From Mesorhizobium tamadayense (lineage in GTDB: Bacteria; Pseudomonadota; Alphaproteobacteria; Rhizobiales; Rhizobiaceae): 64,000 bases of DNA. Positions 54,529-63,126 of this stretch are shown here, piece by piece. Position 1 is the stretch's first letter; every line of letters begins with the position of its first letter. The notes under the pieces were generated by a model that was given only the letters and a program-made list of their open reading frames with translations, ran no database searches and was not told where the DNA came from. The DNA is taken from assembly GCF_003863365.1 (NCBI RefSeq), contig NZ_RQXT01000003.1, positions 202,254-266,253 on the forward strand. Reading direction: 5' to 3'. The position numbers and the translations under genes are program-made.

Positions 54529-55416
54529 ATGACCCAAGCGTCAGCAAAGGTCGCCGTTGTCGGCGCCGGCATCATGGGATCGGCGATTGCCACCCGCCTG
54601 ATCGAGGCAATGCAGCAGGTCACGGTGTTCGACCTCGACAAGCCCAAGGTCGCCGCCCTGACGGCGAAAGGCGCCATCGCTGCCGCCTCGGTCGTCGAGG
54701 CAGCGCGGGCGAACGACTTCGTCATCCTCAGCCTCAACCATGCCGACATCGTGCGATCCGTCGTATTCGGCGACAACGGTGTCGCCGCGGCGGCATCGCC
54801 AGAGAAACTGCTGATCGACATGTCGTCCATCGACCCGGCCGACACAGCACAAATGGCGATGAAGCTCGCAGCCGAGACCGGCATGAAATGGGTCGACTGC
54901 CCGCTTTCGGGCGGTGTTCCCGGCGCGCTCGCCGGCCGATTGACGGTCATGGCTGGCGGCGACCCCGCCGACTTCGAGCGTGCCCGCACGGTGATGCAGC
55001 ACCTCTGCGCCAACTACACGCTGATGGGAAAGAGCGGGGCCGGGCAGACGACCAAGCTGATCAACCAGCTTTTCTGCGCGGTTCTGTTCCAGGCGATCGC
55101 CGAAGCGGTGAAGCTCGCCGAAGCCGGCGGCGTCGATCCAAAGGCAATTCCGGCAGCACTCAAGGGCGGTCGCGCCGATTCCAGCATCCTGCAGGAGTTC
55201 ATGGCGAAGTTCGCCGACCGCGATTTCTCGCCGACGGGCCGCATCGACAACATGCTGAAGGATCTGGATTCATTGCAGTCATTTGCGCTGAAGACCAAGA
55301 CGCCGCTGCCGATGACCGGCCAGCTGGTTGAGATCCATCGCCTGCTTTGCGCTGCTGGTCTGGGGCCGAAGGATTCGGCCGAAATGATGCGCCTGCTCGA
55401 CGGCAAGATCGGCTGA
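54529..55416 (+). CDS. NAD(P)-dependent beta-hydroxyacid dehydrogenase (GlxR/6PGDH-like)
   Basis: 295 residues. N-terminal Rossmann motif VAVVGAGIMGSAIATRL; DCPLSGGVPGALAGRLTVMAGG is the substrate-binding loop of the 3-hydroxyisobutyrate/tartronate-semialdehyde reductase family, and the catalytic lysine is in GQTTKLINQL. Its reaction here is not known: it could act on a keto-sugar acid or its phosphate. It starts 1 nt after the gluconokinase stop. Confidence 0.85.
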   Translation: MTQASAKVAVVGAGIMGSAIATRLIEAMQQVTVFDLDKPKVAALTAKGAIAAASVVEAARANDFVILSLNHADIVRSVVFGDNGVAAAASPEKLLIDMSSIDPADTAQMAMKLAAETGMKWVDCPLSGGVPGALAGRLTVMAGGDPADFERARTVMQHLCANYTLMGKSGAGQTTKLINQLFCAVLFQAIAEAVKLAEAGGVDPKAIPAALKGGRADSSILQEFMAKFADRDFSPTGRIDNMLKDLDSLQSFALKTKTPLPMTGQLVEIHRLLCAAGLGPKDSAEMMRLLDGKIG

Positions 55417-55452
55417 TTGGCCGTCCCTGATTTTGTTGCTTGACGCCCAGAA

Positions 55453-55468
55453 ATGTTATCGATAACAT
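55453..55468. promoter_or_regulatory. LacI/GntR-type operator, copy 3
   Basis: ATGTTATCGATAACAT again, perfect, 28 bp upstream of the TTG start of the ABC ATPase gene. Its position shows that translation of this gene cannot sensibly begin at the upstream ATG (55440), and that the transporter operon has its own regulated promoter. Confidence 0.85.
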
Positions 55469-55496
55469 CATTTGGCGATCTTGGGAGGAACGCATC

Positions 55497-56993
55497 TTGG
55501 CCGCAGAAAAACTGATCGAGTTCAAGTCGATTACGAAGGAGTTCGGCGGCACCCGCGCGCTCTCCGACGTGACGCTCGATCTGGGCAAGGGCGAGATCCT
55601 GGCGCTGCTCGGCGAAAATGGCGCCGGCAAGTCGACGCTGATCAAGACGCTCGCCGGCATCTACCGGCCCGATGGCGGCAGCATTCTGTTTCGCGGCGAG
55701 CCCTATCACCATCGCCCTCCTCAGCCGAACCAGCGCCAGCCCGTCGCCTTCATTCACCAGGATCTCGGACTGATCGAATGGATGACCGTCGGCGAGAATG
55801 TCGGCCTGGCCCAGGGATTTTCGCTGCGCTCCGGCCTGATCGACTGGCGTTCCACGGAAGAACGTGCGCACGAGGCGCTGAAGCTGGTCGGCTGCGATTT
55901 CGACCCGACGACACGGGTCCAGGATCTGACCCGCACCGAAAAGTCGCTGGTCGCCATCGCCAGGGCGCTGGCCACCGAGGCCGATGTGCTGGTGCTCGAC
56001 GAGCCGACGGCCAGCCTTCCGGCCGAAGAGGTCGAGCGGCTGTTCGACGCCATCCGTCCGCTCAAGCAGCGCGGCGTCGGCATGATCTACGTCTCGCATC
56101 GTCTCGACGAGATCTTTCGCATCGCCGACCGTGTCGCCGTGCTGCGCGACGGCAAGCTGGTCGGCCAGAAGAATGTCGCCGACACGAGGCCCGACGAACT
56201 TGTCGAAATGATCGTCGGCCGCCCGGTAAGTCAGGTGTTCACCAAGGCGGAGACGCAGGCCGGCGAGACGATCTGCGCGGTGCGCGACCTGGTCTGCGCA
56301 GGCGCTGGCCCGGTATCGTTCGAAGTGCGCAGGGGTGAACTGCTCGGCCTGGTTGGCCTGCGCGGCGCCGGGCAGGAACTGGTCGGCCGGGCGCTATTCG
56401 GCTGCCAGGCCTTTTCAGGCTCGGTGACGATCAACGGCGTTGCGCCCGACCTGTCGAGCCCGATCGCAGCAATGTCATCTGGGGTCGGCCTGATTGCGCG
56501 CGACAGGACCGAGGAATCGATCGCGGGCTCCCTGTCGATCCGGGAAAACAGCTTCCTCAACCCCGGCGCCGGCAAGCGCGGCCTGTTCTCCTTTCTGGCG
56601 CCGCACAAGGAGGCTGCCCTCGCACAGGCGATCGGCGGCTCGGTCGGGCTGCGCCCCAATGATCCGAACCTGCCGATCGAGGCCTTGTCCGGTGGCAATC
56701 AGCAAAAAGTAGTCGTCGGGCGCTGGCTCCATACCGGTCGAAAGCTGCTGATCGCCGAAGACCCAACCGCCGGTGTCGACGTCGGCGCCAAGGCCGAGAT
56801 CTACCGCCTGATCGGCCGTGCGCTGGAAGCAGGCCTCGCCGTCGTCGTGGTGTCGACCGATTTCGAGGAGATCGCCCATATCTGCCATCGCGCCCTGGTG
56901 TTTTCGCGCGGCTGCATCGTTCGCGAACTGGTCGGCGATCAACTGACCACATCAGCCGTGATCACCGCCGCATCGGCTTCCGAAGCCGCCTGA
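55497..56993 (+). CDS. Sugar ABC transporter ATP-binding protein (double cassette)
   Basis: 498 residues from TTG 55497, preceded by GGGAGGAA. Cassette 1: Walker A GENGAGKST, DLTRTEKSLVAIARAL and Walker B VLVLDEPTASLP. Cassette 2: ALSGGNQQKVVVGRWL and LLIAEDPTAGVDVGAK. RbsA-type. First gene of the transport operon of the idonate cluster. Confidence 0.92.
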   Translation: MAAEKLIEFKSITKEFGGTRALSDVTLDLGKGEILALLGENGAGKSTLIKTLAGIYRPDGGSILFRGEPYHHRPPQPNQRQPVAFIHQDLGLIEWMTVGENVGLAQGFSLRSGLIDWRSTEERAHEALKLVGCDFDPTTRVQDLTRTEKSLVAIARALATEADVLVLDEPTASLPAEEVERLFDAIRPLKQRGVGMIYVSHRLDEIFRIADRVAVLRDGKLVGQKNVADTRPDELVEMIVGRPVSQVFTKAETQAGETICAVRDLVCAGAGPVSFEVRRGELLGLVGLRGAGQELVGRALFGCQAFSGSVTINGVAPDLSSPIAAMSSGVGLIARDRTEESIAGSLSIRENSFLNPGAGKRGLFSFLAPHKEAALAQAIGGSVGLRPNDPNLPIEALSGGNQQKVVVGRWLHTGRKLLIAEDPTAGVDVGAKAEIYRLIGRALEAGLAVVVVSTDFEEIAHICHRALVFSRGCIVRELVGDQLTTSAVITAASASEAA

Positions 56994-57011
56994 CCGTTCT
57001 GGAGCAAAGCC

Positions 57012-58067
57012 ATGCAATCGATCGAATCCAGCGCACTCGAGCCGACCCGTGGCGAAATGGCCAGCCTGTCCAGGGCGCAGAAGATCGTCCGGCTGCTGCC
57101 GGTCTACGGGCTGGTGATCCTGACGGTGCTGCTGATCCTGCTGTTCTCGATCCTGTTGCCAAACACCTTCCCGACGCTGCTCAACCTGCGCTCGATCATC
57201 TCCGACAAGGCGATAATCGCGCTGTTGTCGCTGGCCGCGATGATCCCGATGGCGTCCGGCCGCATCGACCTGACCGTTGGCTATGGCATCGTGCTCTGGC
57301 ACATCCTCGCCATCAGCCTGCAGACCATGTTCGGTGTGCCCTGGCCGCTGGCGGTGCTGATCGTGCTGCTGCTCGGCGCCGCCACAGGTTTCCTCAACGG
57401 ACTGCTGGTTGAAGTCGCGCGAATTGATTCCTTCATCGCCACCCTCGGCACCGGCACTGTGCTCTATGCGCTGGCGCTTTGGCACACCGGCGGCCGGCAG
57501 GTGGTGGGCGTGCTGCCCAACGGCTTCTACTCGCTTAATGGCACGATGGTGTTCGGGCTGCCGATCACCGGCCTCTACGTGCTGGGGATCGCGGTTGCAC
57601 TCTGGATCATCCTCGAATATCTGCCGATCGGCCGTTACGTCTATGCCATCGGCGCCAACCCGAAGGCCGCCGCGCTGAACGGCATACCGGTGCGTCGCTT
57701 CGTCATCGGCGCCTTCGTCTCGTCGGGCCTGCTGACGGCGCTGACTGGCGTGCTGCTCGCCTCCAAACTTCGCATTGGCCAGGCCAGCGTCGGGCTGGAA
57801 TATCTTCTTCCGGCGCTGGTCGGCGCCTTTCTCGGCTCGACCACTATCAAGCCTGGGCGCGTCAATGTCTGGGGCACGATGACCGGCGTCATCATTCTCG
57901 CCGTCGGCATCTCGGGTATCCAGCAGTTCGGTGGCTCGTTCTTCGTGGAGCCCTTGTTCAACGGCGTGACACTTTTGGTTGCAATCGGCATCGCCGGCTA
58001 CGCCCAGCGCAAGCGCGGTACCGCCCACAGGGCCGGGGTCAAGCATGTTCCGCAATCTGCAAAGTGA
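57012..58067 (+). CDS. Sugar ABC transporter permease (RbsC type)
   Basis: 351 residues, about nine transmembrane segments. The GRIDLTVGYGIVLWHIL and EYLLPALVGAFLGSTTIKPGRVNVWGT regions match the RbsC family, although the usual AAAVLGG is replaced by PALVGAFLGS. It follows the ATPase by 18 bp. Only one permease gene, so a homodimer is expected. Confidence 0.9.
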   Translation: MQSIESSALEPTRGEMASLSRAQKIVRLLPVYGLVILTVLLILLFSILLPNTFPTLLNLRSIISDKAIIALLSLAAMIPMASGRIDLTVGYGIVLWHILAISLQTMFGVPWPLAVLIVLLLGAATGFLNGLLVEVARIDSFIATLGTGTVLYALALWHTGGRQVVGVLPNGFYSLNGTMVFGLPITGLYVLGIAVALWIILEYLPIGRYVYAIGANPKAAALNGIPVRRFVIGAFVSSGLLTALTGVLLASKLRIGQASVGLEYLLPALVGAFLGSTTIKPGRVNVWGTMTGVIILAVGISGIQQFGGSFFVEPLFNGVTLLVAIGIAGYAQRKRGTAHRAGVKHVPQSAK

Positions 58068-58161
58068 TGGGACAGGCTCGAGACATGAGGATCGATCGTC
58101 GAATTTGGCTGCCGGGCCGGGTGGCAGCCTCCGTTCCGCCGACGCGCCCAGGGGGCATGGC

Positions 58162-59127
58162 GTGAGCGATTACGAAATTCTGGACACGCGCTTCGCCAAG
58201 CTGATCATCGGCCATGCCAAGCTCGAACAACTATGGACCGGCAGCCGTTGGGCGGAGGGACCGGTCTATGTCCCGGCCGCCAGGCATCTTCTGTGGTCGG
58301 ACATCCCGAACGACCGGTTGCTGCGCTACGACGAATGCGACGGCTCCGTCAGTGTCTTCGAAACGCATTGCGGCAACCAGAACGGTCATACGCTCGACCG
58401 CGAGGGCAGGGTCGTCGCCTGCGAGCATGGTAGACGCTGCGTTTCGCGCCTCGAACATGATGGAAGCTGGCGACGTCTTGTCGAGACCGTCCACGGCAAG
58501 CGCCTCAATTCGCCCAATGACGTGGTCGTAAAATCGGATGGGACGATCTGGTTCACCGATCCGATCTACGGCATCGACAGCCACTATGAAGGCATGATTG
58601 CCCAGCCTGAGATCGGCGGATCCTACGTCTACCGGTTCGACAAAGCCAACGGTGAGATCGCAGCGGTCATCACCGATCTGGTCCAGCCGAACGGACTGGC
58701 GTTTTCGCCTGACGAGACGATCCTCTATGTGTCTGATACCGGCGCCAGCCATGTTCAGGGGGTGCCGTGTGCGATCAAGGCGTATGATCTTGCCGAGGAT
58801 AGCCGCTCGGCACGGGCGCGCGGCACACTGGCTGAGTGTGACGCCGGTTTCTTCGACGGGTTCCGAGTCGATCGCGGCGGCAACCTCTGGGCCTCTAGCG
58901 CCGATGCAGTCCGCGTCTATGCGCCGGATGGAACGCTGATCGGCCGCATCCTGGTACCCGAGATCGTCTCCAACCTCTGCTTCGGCGGCCCCAAGCGCAA
59001 CCGCCTCTACATCACCGCCCAGACATCGCTCTATTCCATCTATGTCAACGCGCATCCTGCCGGTGTGGGCCCGGTGGCGGGACATGGCACCAGCAAAACC
59101 CGCCGGAAGTTGAGTTACAATTTCTGA
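58162..59127 (+). CDS. SMP-30/gluconolactonase family protein
   Basis: 321 residues from the GTG at 58162 with GGGGG upstream; the frame continues upstream into the permease end, so longer starts are possible. Six-bladed beta-propeller: EGPVYVPAARHLLWSDIPNDRLLRY carries the metal Glu, and LNSPNDVVVKSDG and VSDTG the Asn/Asp ligands. It would hydrolyse a sugar lactone (glucono- or idonolactone) to the acid used by IdnD/GntK. Confidence 0.88.
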   Translation: MSDYEILDTRFAKLIIGHAKLEQLWTGSRWAEGPVYVPAARHLLWSDIPNDRLLRYDECDGSVSVFETHCGNQNGHTLDREGRVVACEHGRRCVSRLEHDGSWRRLVETVHGKRLNSPNDVVVKSDGTIWFTDPIYGIDSHYEGMIAQPEIGGSYVYRFDKANGEIAAVITDLVQPNGLAFSPDETILYVSDTGASHVQGVPCAIKAYDLAEDSRSARARGTLAECDAGFFDGFRVDRGGNLWASSADAVRVYAPDGTLIGRILVPEIVSNLCFGGPKRNRLYITAQTSLYSIYVNAHPAGVGPVAGHGTSKTRRKLSYNF

Positions 59128-59147
59128 AAACCAAGGGAGGAACCAAC

Positions 59148-60263
59148 ATGCATCGCAGGACAATTTTGAAATCAACAGTCGCCTGGATGGCCGTAGCCAT
59201 CGTCGCTCCGGCCCTGTTCGCCGGGCAGGCGCGAGCAGATGCGATGGTCGATGCCATGGCCGTCGTGCAGAAATACGCCCAGAAGGCCACCGCCTGGGAC
59301 GGGCCGACCATCGGTCCGAAGGCGCAGCCGGGCAAGACCATCGTGGTGCTTGCCGGTGACCTCAAGAACGGCGGCATTCTCGGCGTCACCAACGGCGTGG
59401 AGGAGGCGGCGAAGGCAATCGGCTGGGAGGTCAAGGTGATCGACGGCGCCGGCTCGATCGGCGGGCGCACCGCCGCTTTCGGTCAGGCTATGGCGCTGAA
59501 GCCGAACGGCATCGTCATCAACGGCTTCGATGCGGTCGAGCAGGCGCCGGCGCTGGAACAGGCAAAGGCCGCGGGCATCCCGCTGGTCTCCTGGCATGCG
59601 GGACCGGTCATCGGGCCCGACGAAAAGAACGGCGTCTTCGCCAATGTCTCGACCGACGCCATGCAGGTCTCGACCGCTGCGGCCGACTGGGCCTATGCCG
59701 ACGCCAAGGGCAAGCCCGGTGTGGTTATCTTCACCGACTCGACCTACGCCATCGCCATCGCCAAGGCTGACAAGATGAAGGCGGAAATCGAGCGGCTGGG
59801 CGGAAAGGTGCTCGAATATGTCGACACGCCGATTGCCGAGACTTCGCAGCGCATGCCGCAGCTCACCACTTCGCTGCTGCAGAAATACGGCGATGCCTGG
59901 ACGCATTCGCTGGCGATCAACGACCTCTACTTCGACTTCATGGGTCCGTCGCTTGCCGCGGCCGGCAAGGCCGGCACCGACGCGCCGATCAATGTCGCCG
60001 CCGGCGACGGTTCGGAATCAGCCTATCAGCGCATCCGCGCCGGGCAGTTCCAGAAGGTGACGGTCGCCGAGCCACTCAACCTGCAGGGCTGGCAGCTGGT
60101 CGACGAGCTCAACCGCGCCATCGCCGGCGAGAAATGGTCAGGCTACCTGTCGCCGCTGCATGTCGTGACGGCCGACAATGTCGAGTTCGACGGCGGCCCC
60201 AACAATGCGTTCGATCCCGGCAACGGTTACCGGGACGAGTACAAGAAAATCTGGGGCAAATAG
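59148..60263 (+). CDS. Sugar ABC transporter substrate-binding protein
   Basis: 371 residues; ATG preceded by GGGAGGAACCAAC. A Tat-less signal peptide (MHRRTILKSTVAWMAVAIV) of about 30 residues. Binding-protein fold: TIVVLAGDLKNGGILGVTNGVEEAAKAIGWEV, then VINGFDAVEQAPALEQAKAAGIPLVSWHAG. Longer than a typical RbsB (about 310). Placed last in the operon instead of first. Ligand likely L-idonate, gluconate or a lactone, by context only. Confidence 0.88.
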   Translation: MHRRTILKSTVAWMAVAIVAPALFAGQARADAMVDAMAVVQKYAQKATAWDGPTIGPKAQPGKTIVVLAGDLKNGGILGVTNGVEEAAKAIGWEVKVIDGAGSIGGRTAAFGQAMALKPNGIVINGFDAVEQAPALEQAKAAGIPLVSWHAGPVIGPDEKNGVFANVSTDAMQVSTAAADWAYADAKGKPGVVIFTDSTYAIAIAKADKMKAEIERLGGKVLEYVDTPIAETSQRMPQLTTSLLQKYGDAWTHSLAINDLYFDFMGPSLAAAGKAGTDAPINVAAGDGSESAYQRIRAGQFQKVTVAEPLNLQGWQLVDELNRAIAGEKWSGYLSPLHVVTADNVEFDGGPNNAFDPGNGYRDEYKKIWGK

Positions 60264-60281
60264 GCCCGCAGCTATGCGGGC
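60264..60281 (+). repeat. Hairpin directly after the binding-protein gene
   Basis: GCCCGCA and TGCGGGC, a 7-bp stem with GCTA loop, beginning immediately after the stop codon. Not followed by a T-run. Confidence 0.5.
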
Positions 60282-60403
60282 ACATTATGGGATGCGCCCG
60301 CAAGCCGATGTCATTCCAACCGCAAATCAGGAAATTTCGGTCCTCGAACTGCTGCCAGCGGGCGATAGCTGTCTCAACCGCAGAAACTCAGGAAACCTTG
60401 ACC

Positions 60404-60736
60404 ATGATCATTCGCTACGCTCTCTTCGAAGGTAAAATCCACCCCGGACAAGAGGGCGAGTTCCGTCGCTTCGTCAAGGAGAGGCTGGTGCCGCTGTGGA
60501 CGCAGTTTCCCGGAGCCGAGGAAGTGCGCGTTCTGGACGGCACGGCACGGGATGAGGGCGCCCCCGTCTATGCCATGGCGCTCGCCATCCGCTATCCCAG
60601 CATGGACGCTTGCAACGCAGCTCTGCAGTCCGACGTCCGGTTTCAGAGCCGTGATGTGACTGGCGAACTTCTCAAGATGTTTACCGGACGTGTCCATCAT
60701 CATGTCTTCGAGGCGAACGAATACGCTCCTGCCTGA
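60404..60736 (+). CDS. Small dimeric alpha/beta-barrel protein (ferredoxin-like fold)
   Basis: 110 residues. IRYALFEGKIHPGQEGEFRRFVKERLVPLW and FTGRVHHHVFEANEYA give a beta-alpha-beta layout like the Dabb/antibiotic-monooxygenase/EthD and mutarotase-like groups. It follows the idonate transporter by 140 bp and may belong to the same operon. Reaction unknown. Confidence 0.65.
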   Translation: MIIRYALFEGKIHPGQEGEFRRFVKERLVPLWTQFPGAEEVRVLDGTARDEGAPVYAMALAIRYPSMDACNAALQSDVRFQSRDVTGELLKMFTGRVHHHVFEANEYAPA

Positions 60737-61177
60737 TCAGAGTAACAACTGGCGAGCGGCGATCCCGCCACGATCAGAGAGGTCCTTTCCCCGTCTAGCC
60801 ATTTCCCCCGACGGATCCGGCGCTATCACCAGCTATCAGTCGCGGGGCCATACGAAACAATACAGGCAGAGTTCTGATTTTGGCCCACGAAAAAGCCAAT
60901 GAGATCAAATAGTTTGAATACGTCCTCCGGGCCCACCATACGTCCTTCGCGGACCGGAAAGGTGACTGAACGGAATCCTCCTAGGCACTAGGAAGACGCG
61001 GGTCAACCTCGAGGGGGGTCAAAGGTGTGATCACAAAATTAGGCTCTGAAGATTCTGTTGCACAGAAGTCCGACAGCGTGCGGCTTGCGTCACTCGGCGG
61101 CGCAATGACACCGATCGACGCGACGCTTTCGGAACCGGAAATTGTGACCCATTTGAGACATTCGCGTCGGGCCTTGG
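60737..61177. other. Intergenic region with possible insertion-sequence remnant
   Basis: 441 bp between the idonate cluster and copD. A stretch near 61000-61060 (GAGGGGGGTCAAAGGTGTGATCAC) has the GGTCAA wording seen at ends of some IS21-like elements of rhizobia, but no transposase reading frame or duplicated target was found. Otherwise nothing recognised. Confidence 0.25.
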
Positions 61178-61387
61178 CTATTGCGGCGGCAGGGTGCCGA
61201 ACAGGCTGACAAGGGCCACCACGCCGACCCCCAGGGCCAGTTCGGCCAGTGTGCAAAAGCGCAAACCTCGCAAGGCAGCTCCGCGGGTTCTTATCTTCGG
61301 GACCAGTAGGTATCGATTGACGATTGCAAACCCGATCATCGCGGCGACCAAAGCCCCCTTGCAAAGCAGAAGCGCTTGGTAGGGCGA
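61178..61387 (-). pseudogene. copD: Orphaned C-terminal part of copD beyond an in-frame TGA
   Basis: In the same frame as the copD gene upstream, directly after its TGA (61390-61388), the minus strand encodes 69 more residues (SPYQALLLCKGALVAAMIGF ... ALVSLFGTLPPQ) before a TAG at 61180-61178. This is the expected last transmembrane part of CopD. No start codon with ribosome binding site precedes it. Confidence 0.75.
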
Positions 61388-62047
61388 TCAAGTATCGGTC
61401 GGCCACTGGCCGAGCACCAGTGCCACATTGACAATGCCCGACGCGATGACCGCCGCCACTGCTATGTGGCCAAGGCCCGAAAATCGCCGAAGTACATCAG
61501 AAATTTCCAACCGCAGTTCGGCATCGCCAATCTTTCCAAGGCGCAGCAGCAGTGGAGCCAGTGCGCCCAGCCAAAAGCCGCCGGCCAGAAGGTGGACGAC
61601 ATGGCTTGCGCGACTTATCCAGCCTTCGGCCCCGTCCAGCATCACGGCATGGCCGATGAAGCCCAGGCCGCCGAGATGGAAAGCCGCCAACACGCACAAC
61701 AGCCTCCAGTGGCCGCCCGGTCGACTTAGGACCAATCCTACCAGGAGGGCAGTCAGCAGCAGGTGAAACTGCCAGACATGCCCGAATTCCGTATCCGCGA
61801 GAACGTCATACCAGGTGATCGGATCGTCGCTCCACCCGTCTCCCATCTCGCCCGAGGCAAGGAAGAGCCAGGCGAGGGCACTCAAAAAGGCAACGACGGC
61901 CGCAAACCTGACGATGCGCCAGAGCGCTGCGTCAAGTGAATTCGCAAGAGCCGGCGGAGCCAGCCAGCCTTGAAAGGCGCCGACCCCAAACAGGACCAGC
62001 GCTGAGCCATAGTGAAGAACGCGACAAAGGACGAGCGCGCCGTTCAC
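61388..62047 (-). CDS. copD: Copper resistance protein CopD, truncated by in-frame stop
   Basis: 219 residues from a GTG (62047). An inner-membrane protein of the CopD family, with several transmembrane helices and the conserved histidines in FHLGGLGFIGHAVMLDG and SHVVHLLAGGFWLGALAPLL. It ends early at ...LGQWPTDT; with the 69 residues that follow the TGA it would reach 289, the normal family size. Same operon as copC, 8 bp downstream. Either a recent nonsense mutation or a shortened but partly active protein. Confidence 0.8.
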   Translation of the reverse strand: MNGALVLCRVLHYGSALVLFGVGAFQGWLAPPALANSLDAALWRIVRFAAVVAFLSALAWLFLASGEMGDGWSDDPITWYDVLADTEFGHVWQFHLLLTALLVGLVLSRPGGHWRLLCVLAAFHLGGLGFIGHAVMLDGAEGWISRASHVVHLLAGGFWLGALAPLLLRLGKIGDAELRLEISDVLRRFSGLGHIAVAAVIASGIVNVALVLGQWPTDT

Positions 62048-62055
62048 ACGTCACC

Positions 62056-62439
62056 TTACTGCATCGATTGGAAACTGTAGGAGCCTTTGGTCTTGTGGCC
62101 ATCCGTCGACAGAACGTGCCAATCAACCGTGTATTTGCCATCAGGAAGCGCCGCCTTGAACGGGACGATGAGCAGCGTGTTGTCTTTCGGGTCCAGCGTA
62201 GCCGGTCCCGTCGCCACGGCATCCTTCTTGGGTCCGACAACCTTGACGCCGGTGAACTTCAGTTCGACCCCTTCCGAAAATTTGAGCTTGAGCTCCGTCG
62301 GCGCCGGCGTCGCCATGGAACCGGCTGCCGGCGTTGCCGAGACAAGCTTTGCGTGGGCAGAAGCTGCCCCCGCGAAAGATGCTCCTACCAGCAAGCAGAC
62401 CACGAAAAGCGACAAAGCAAAGGATTTTGAGCGAGGCAT
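62056..62439 (-). CDS. copC: Copper resistance periplasmic protein CopC
   Basis: 127 residues; ATG at 62439 is preceded by GATGGAGTTTCCC. The signal peptide is cleaved at ASA-HAKL, making His29 the N-terminal residue of the mature protein, as needed for the Cu(II) site; the partner ligands are in DWHVLSTDGH. Beta-barrel fold. It carries copper in the periplasm and passes it to CopD. Confidence 0.92.
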   Translation of the reverse strand: MPRSKSFALSLFVVCLLVGASFAGAASAHAKLVSATPAAGSMATPAPTELKLKFSEGVELKFTGVKVVGPKKDAVATGPATLDPKDNTLLIVPFKAALPDGKYTVDWHVLSTDGHKTKGSYSFQSMQ

Positions 62440-62538
62440 GGGAAACTCCATCTTCGCGAGAAGGGGAGGCTATTGCCGTCAAAAGTCAGCCACGAGGTAT
62501 GCCGGGCGGGAATAGGGTTGTGGTTCGGTGGCAATTCT

Positions 62539-63126
62539 CTATTTGGCACCACCGACCGGTATCATGAGGTGCTCGTAAGGGGTCCCCGCCCACATCACCC
62601 AGGGCTGTGTCATGTCCGCCATCTCGCCAGGTCTCGGATAGTCCTTGATTGTTCGTTTGCCGCCATAGTTGAATACCATCACGTGCGGCGGCTCCTGCAT
62701 CCACTTCATTCCCTTCGGTGGCTTCTTTGCAAAAGGGTCTACGTTGCTGGGCGTAGTACCGCCCTGGAGCATGTAGCCGAAGCCCACTTTGCCCTTCGGC
62801 GGCTCACTCCTATTCACCAACGCCATAACCCACTCTAGGCCGTTTGCGTCGACGCAGTTCGGATCGTTAGCCGGATTGGTCGGATCGTCTGGAATGCAGG
62901 TGAAGTTGTTCGTGCCTTTCCGAAGTGTCCGCACCTTTCCCTTCGCATCGAAGGCGATCACTGTTGCATTTTTTCCGATCGATTCCGGAGCTGCCGATAC
63001 AGCGTTGGCAATCATCTCCTCATCGGTTTTCGGAGACGAAAACTCTCCTTTGACCTCTTGGCCAATCACGGCGGTCGACCAAACAAAAGCAGTTCCGCAA
63101 ATCATCGAAACCAACGACATGCGCAT
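62539..63126 (-). CDS. Secreted protein of unknown function
   Basis: 195 residues; start at 63126 chosen for the GGGGAGGTCCTC site. N-terminal signal peptide (MSLVSMICGTAFVWSTAVIGQ), then a mixed region with two cysteines (FTCIPDD, PNCVDANG) that could form a disulfide, WVMALVNRSEPPKGKVGFGYMLQGG and a C-terminal MWAGTPYEHLMIPVGG. No family I can name. It lies about 100 bp upstream of copC on the same strand, so it may share a copper-related transcript. Confidence 0.6.
   Translation of the reverse strand: MRMSLVSMICGTAFVWSTAVIGQEVKGEFSSPKTDEEMIANAVSAAPESIGKNATVIAFDAKGKVRTLRKGTNNFTCIPDDPTNPANDPNCVDANGLEWVMALVNRSEPPKGKVGFGYMLQGGTTPSNVDPFAKKPPKGMKWMQEPPHVMVFNYGGKRTIKDYPRPGEMADMTQPWVMWAGTPYEHLMIPVGGAK

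Noticed and set aside
60960..61060. IS21-like element end
   Set aside because: Only a short GGTCAA-type resemblance; no transposase, no paired inverted repeat and no target duplication found.
61388..61390. TGA in copD as a selenocysteine codon
   Set aside because: No selenocysteine insertion element seen, CopD is not a selenoprotein family, and the position is not catalytic; a nonsense change is simpler.
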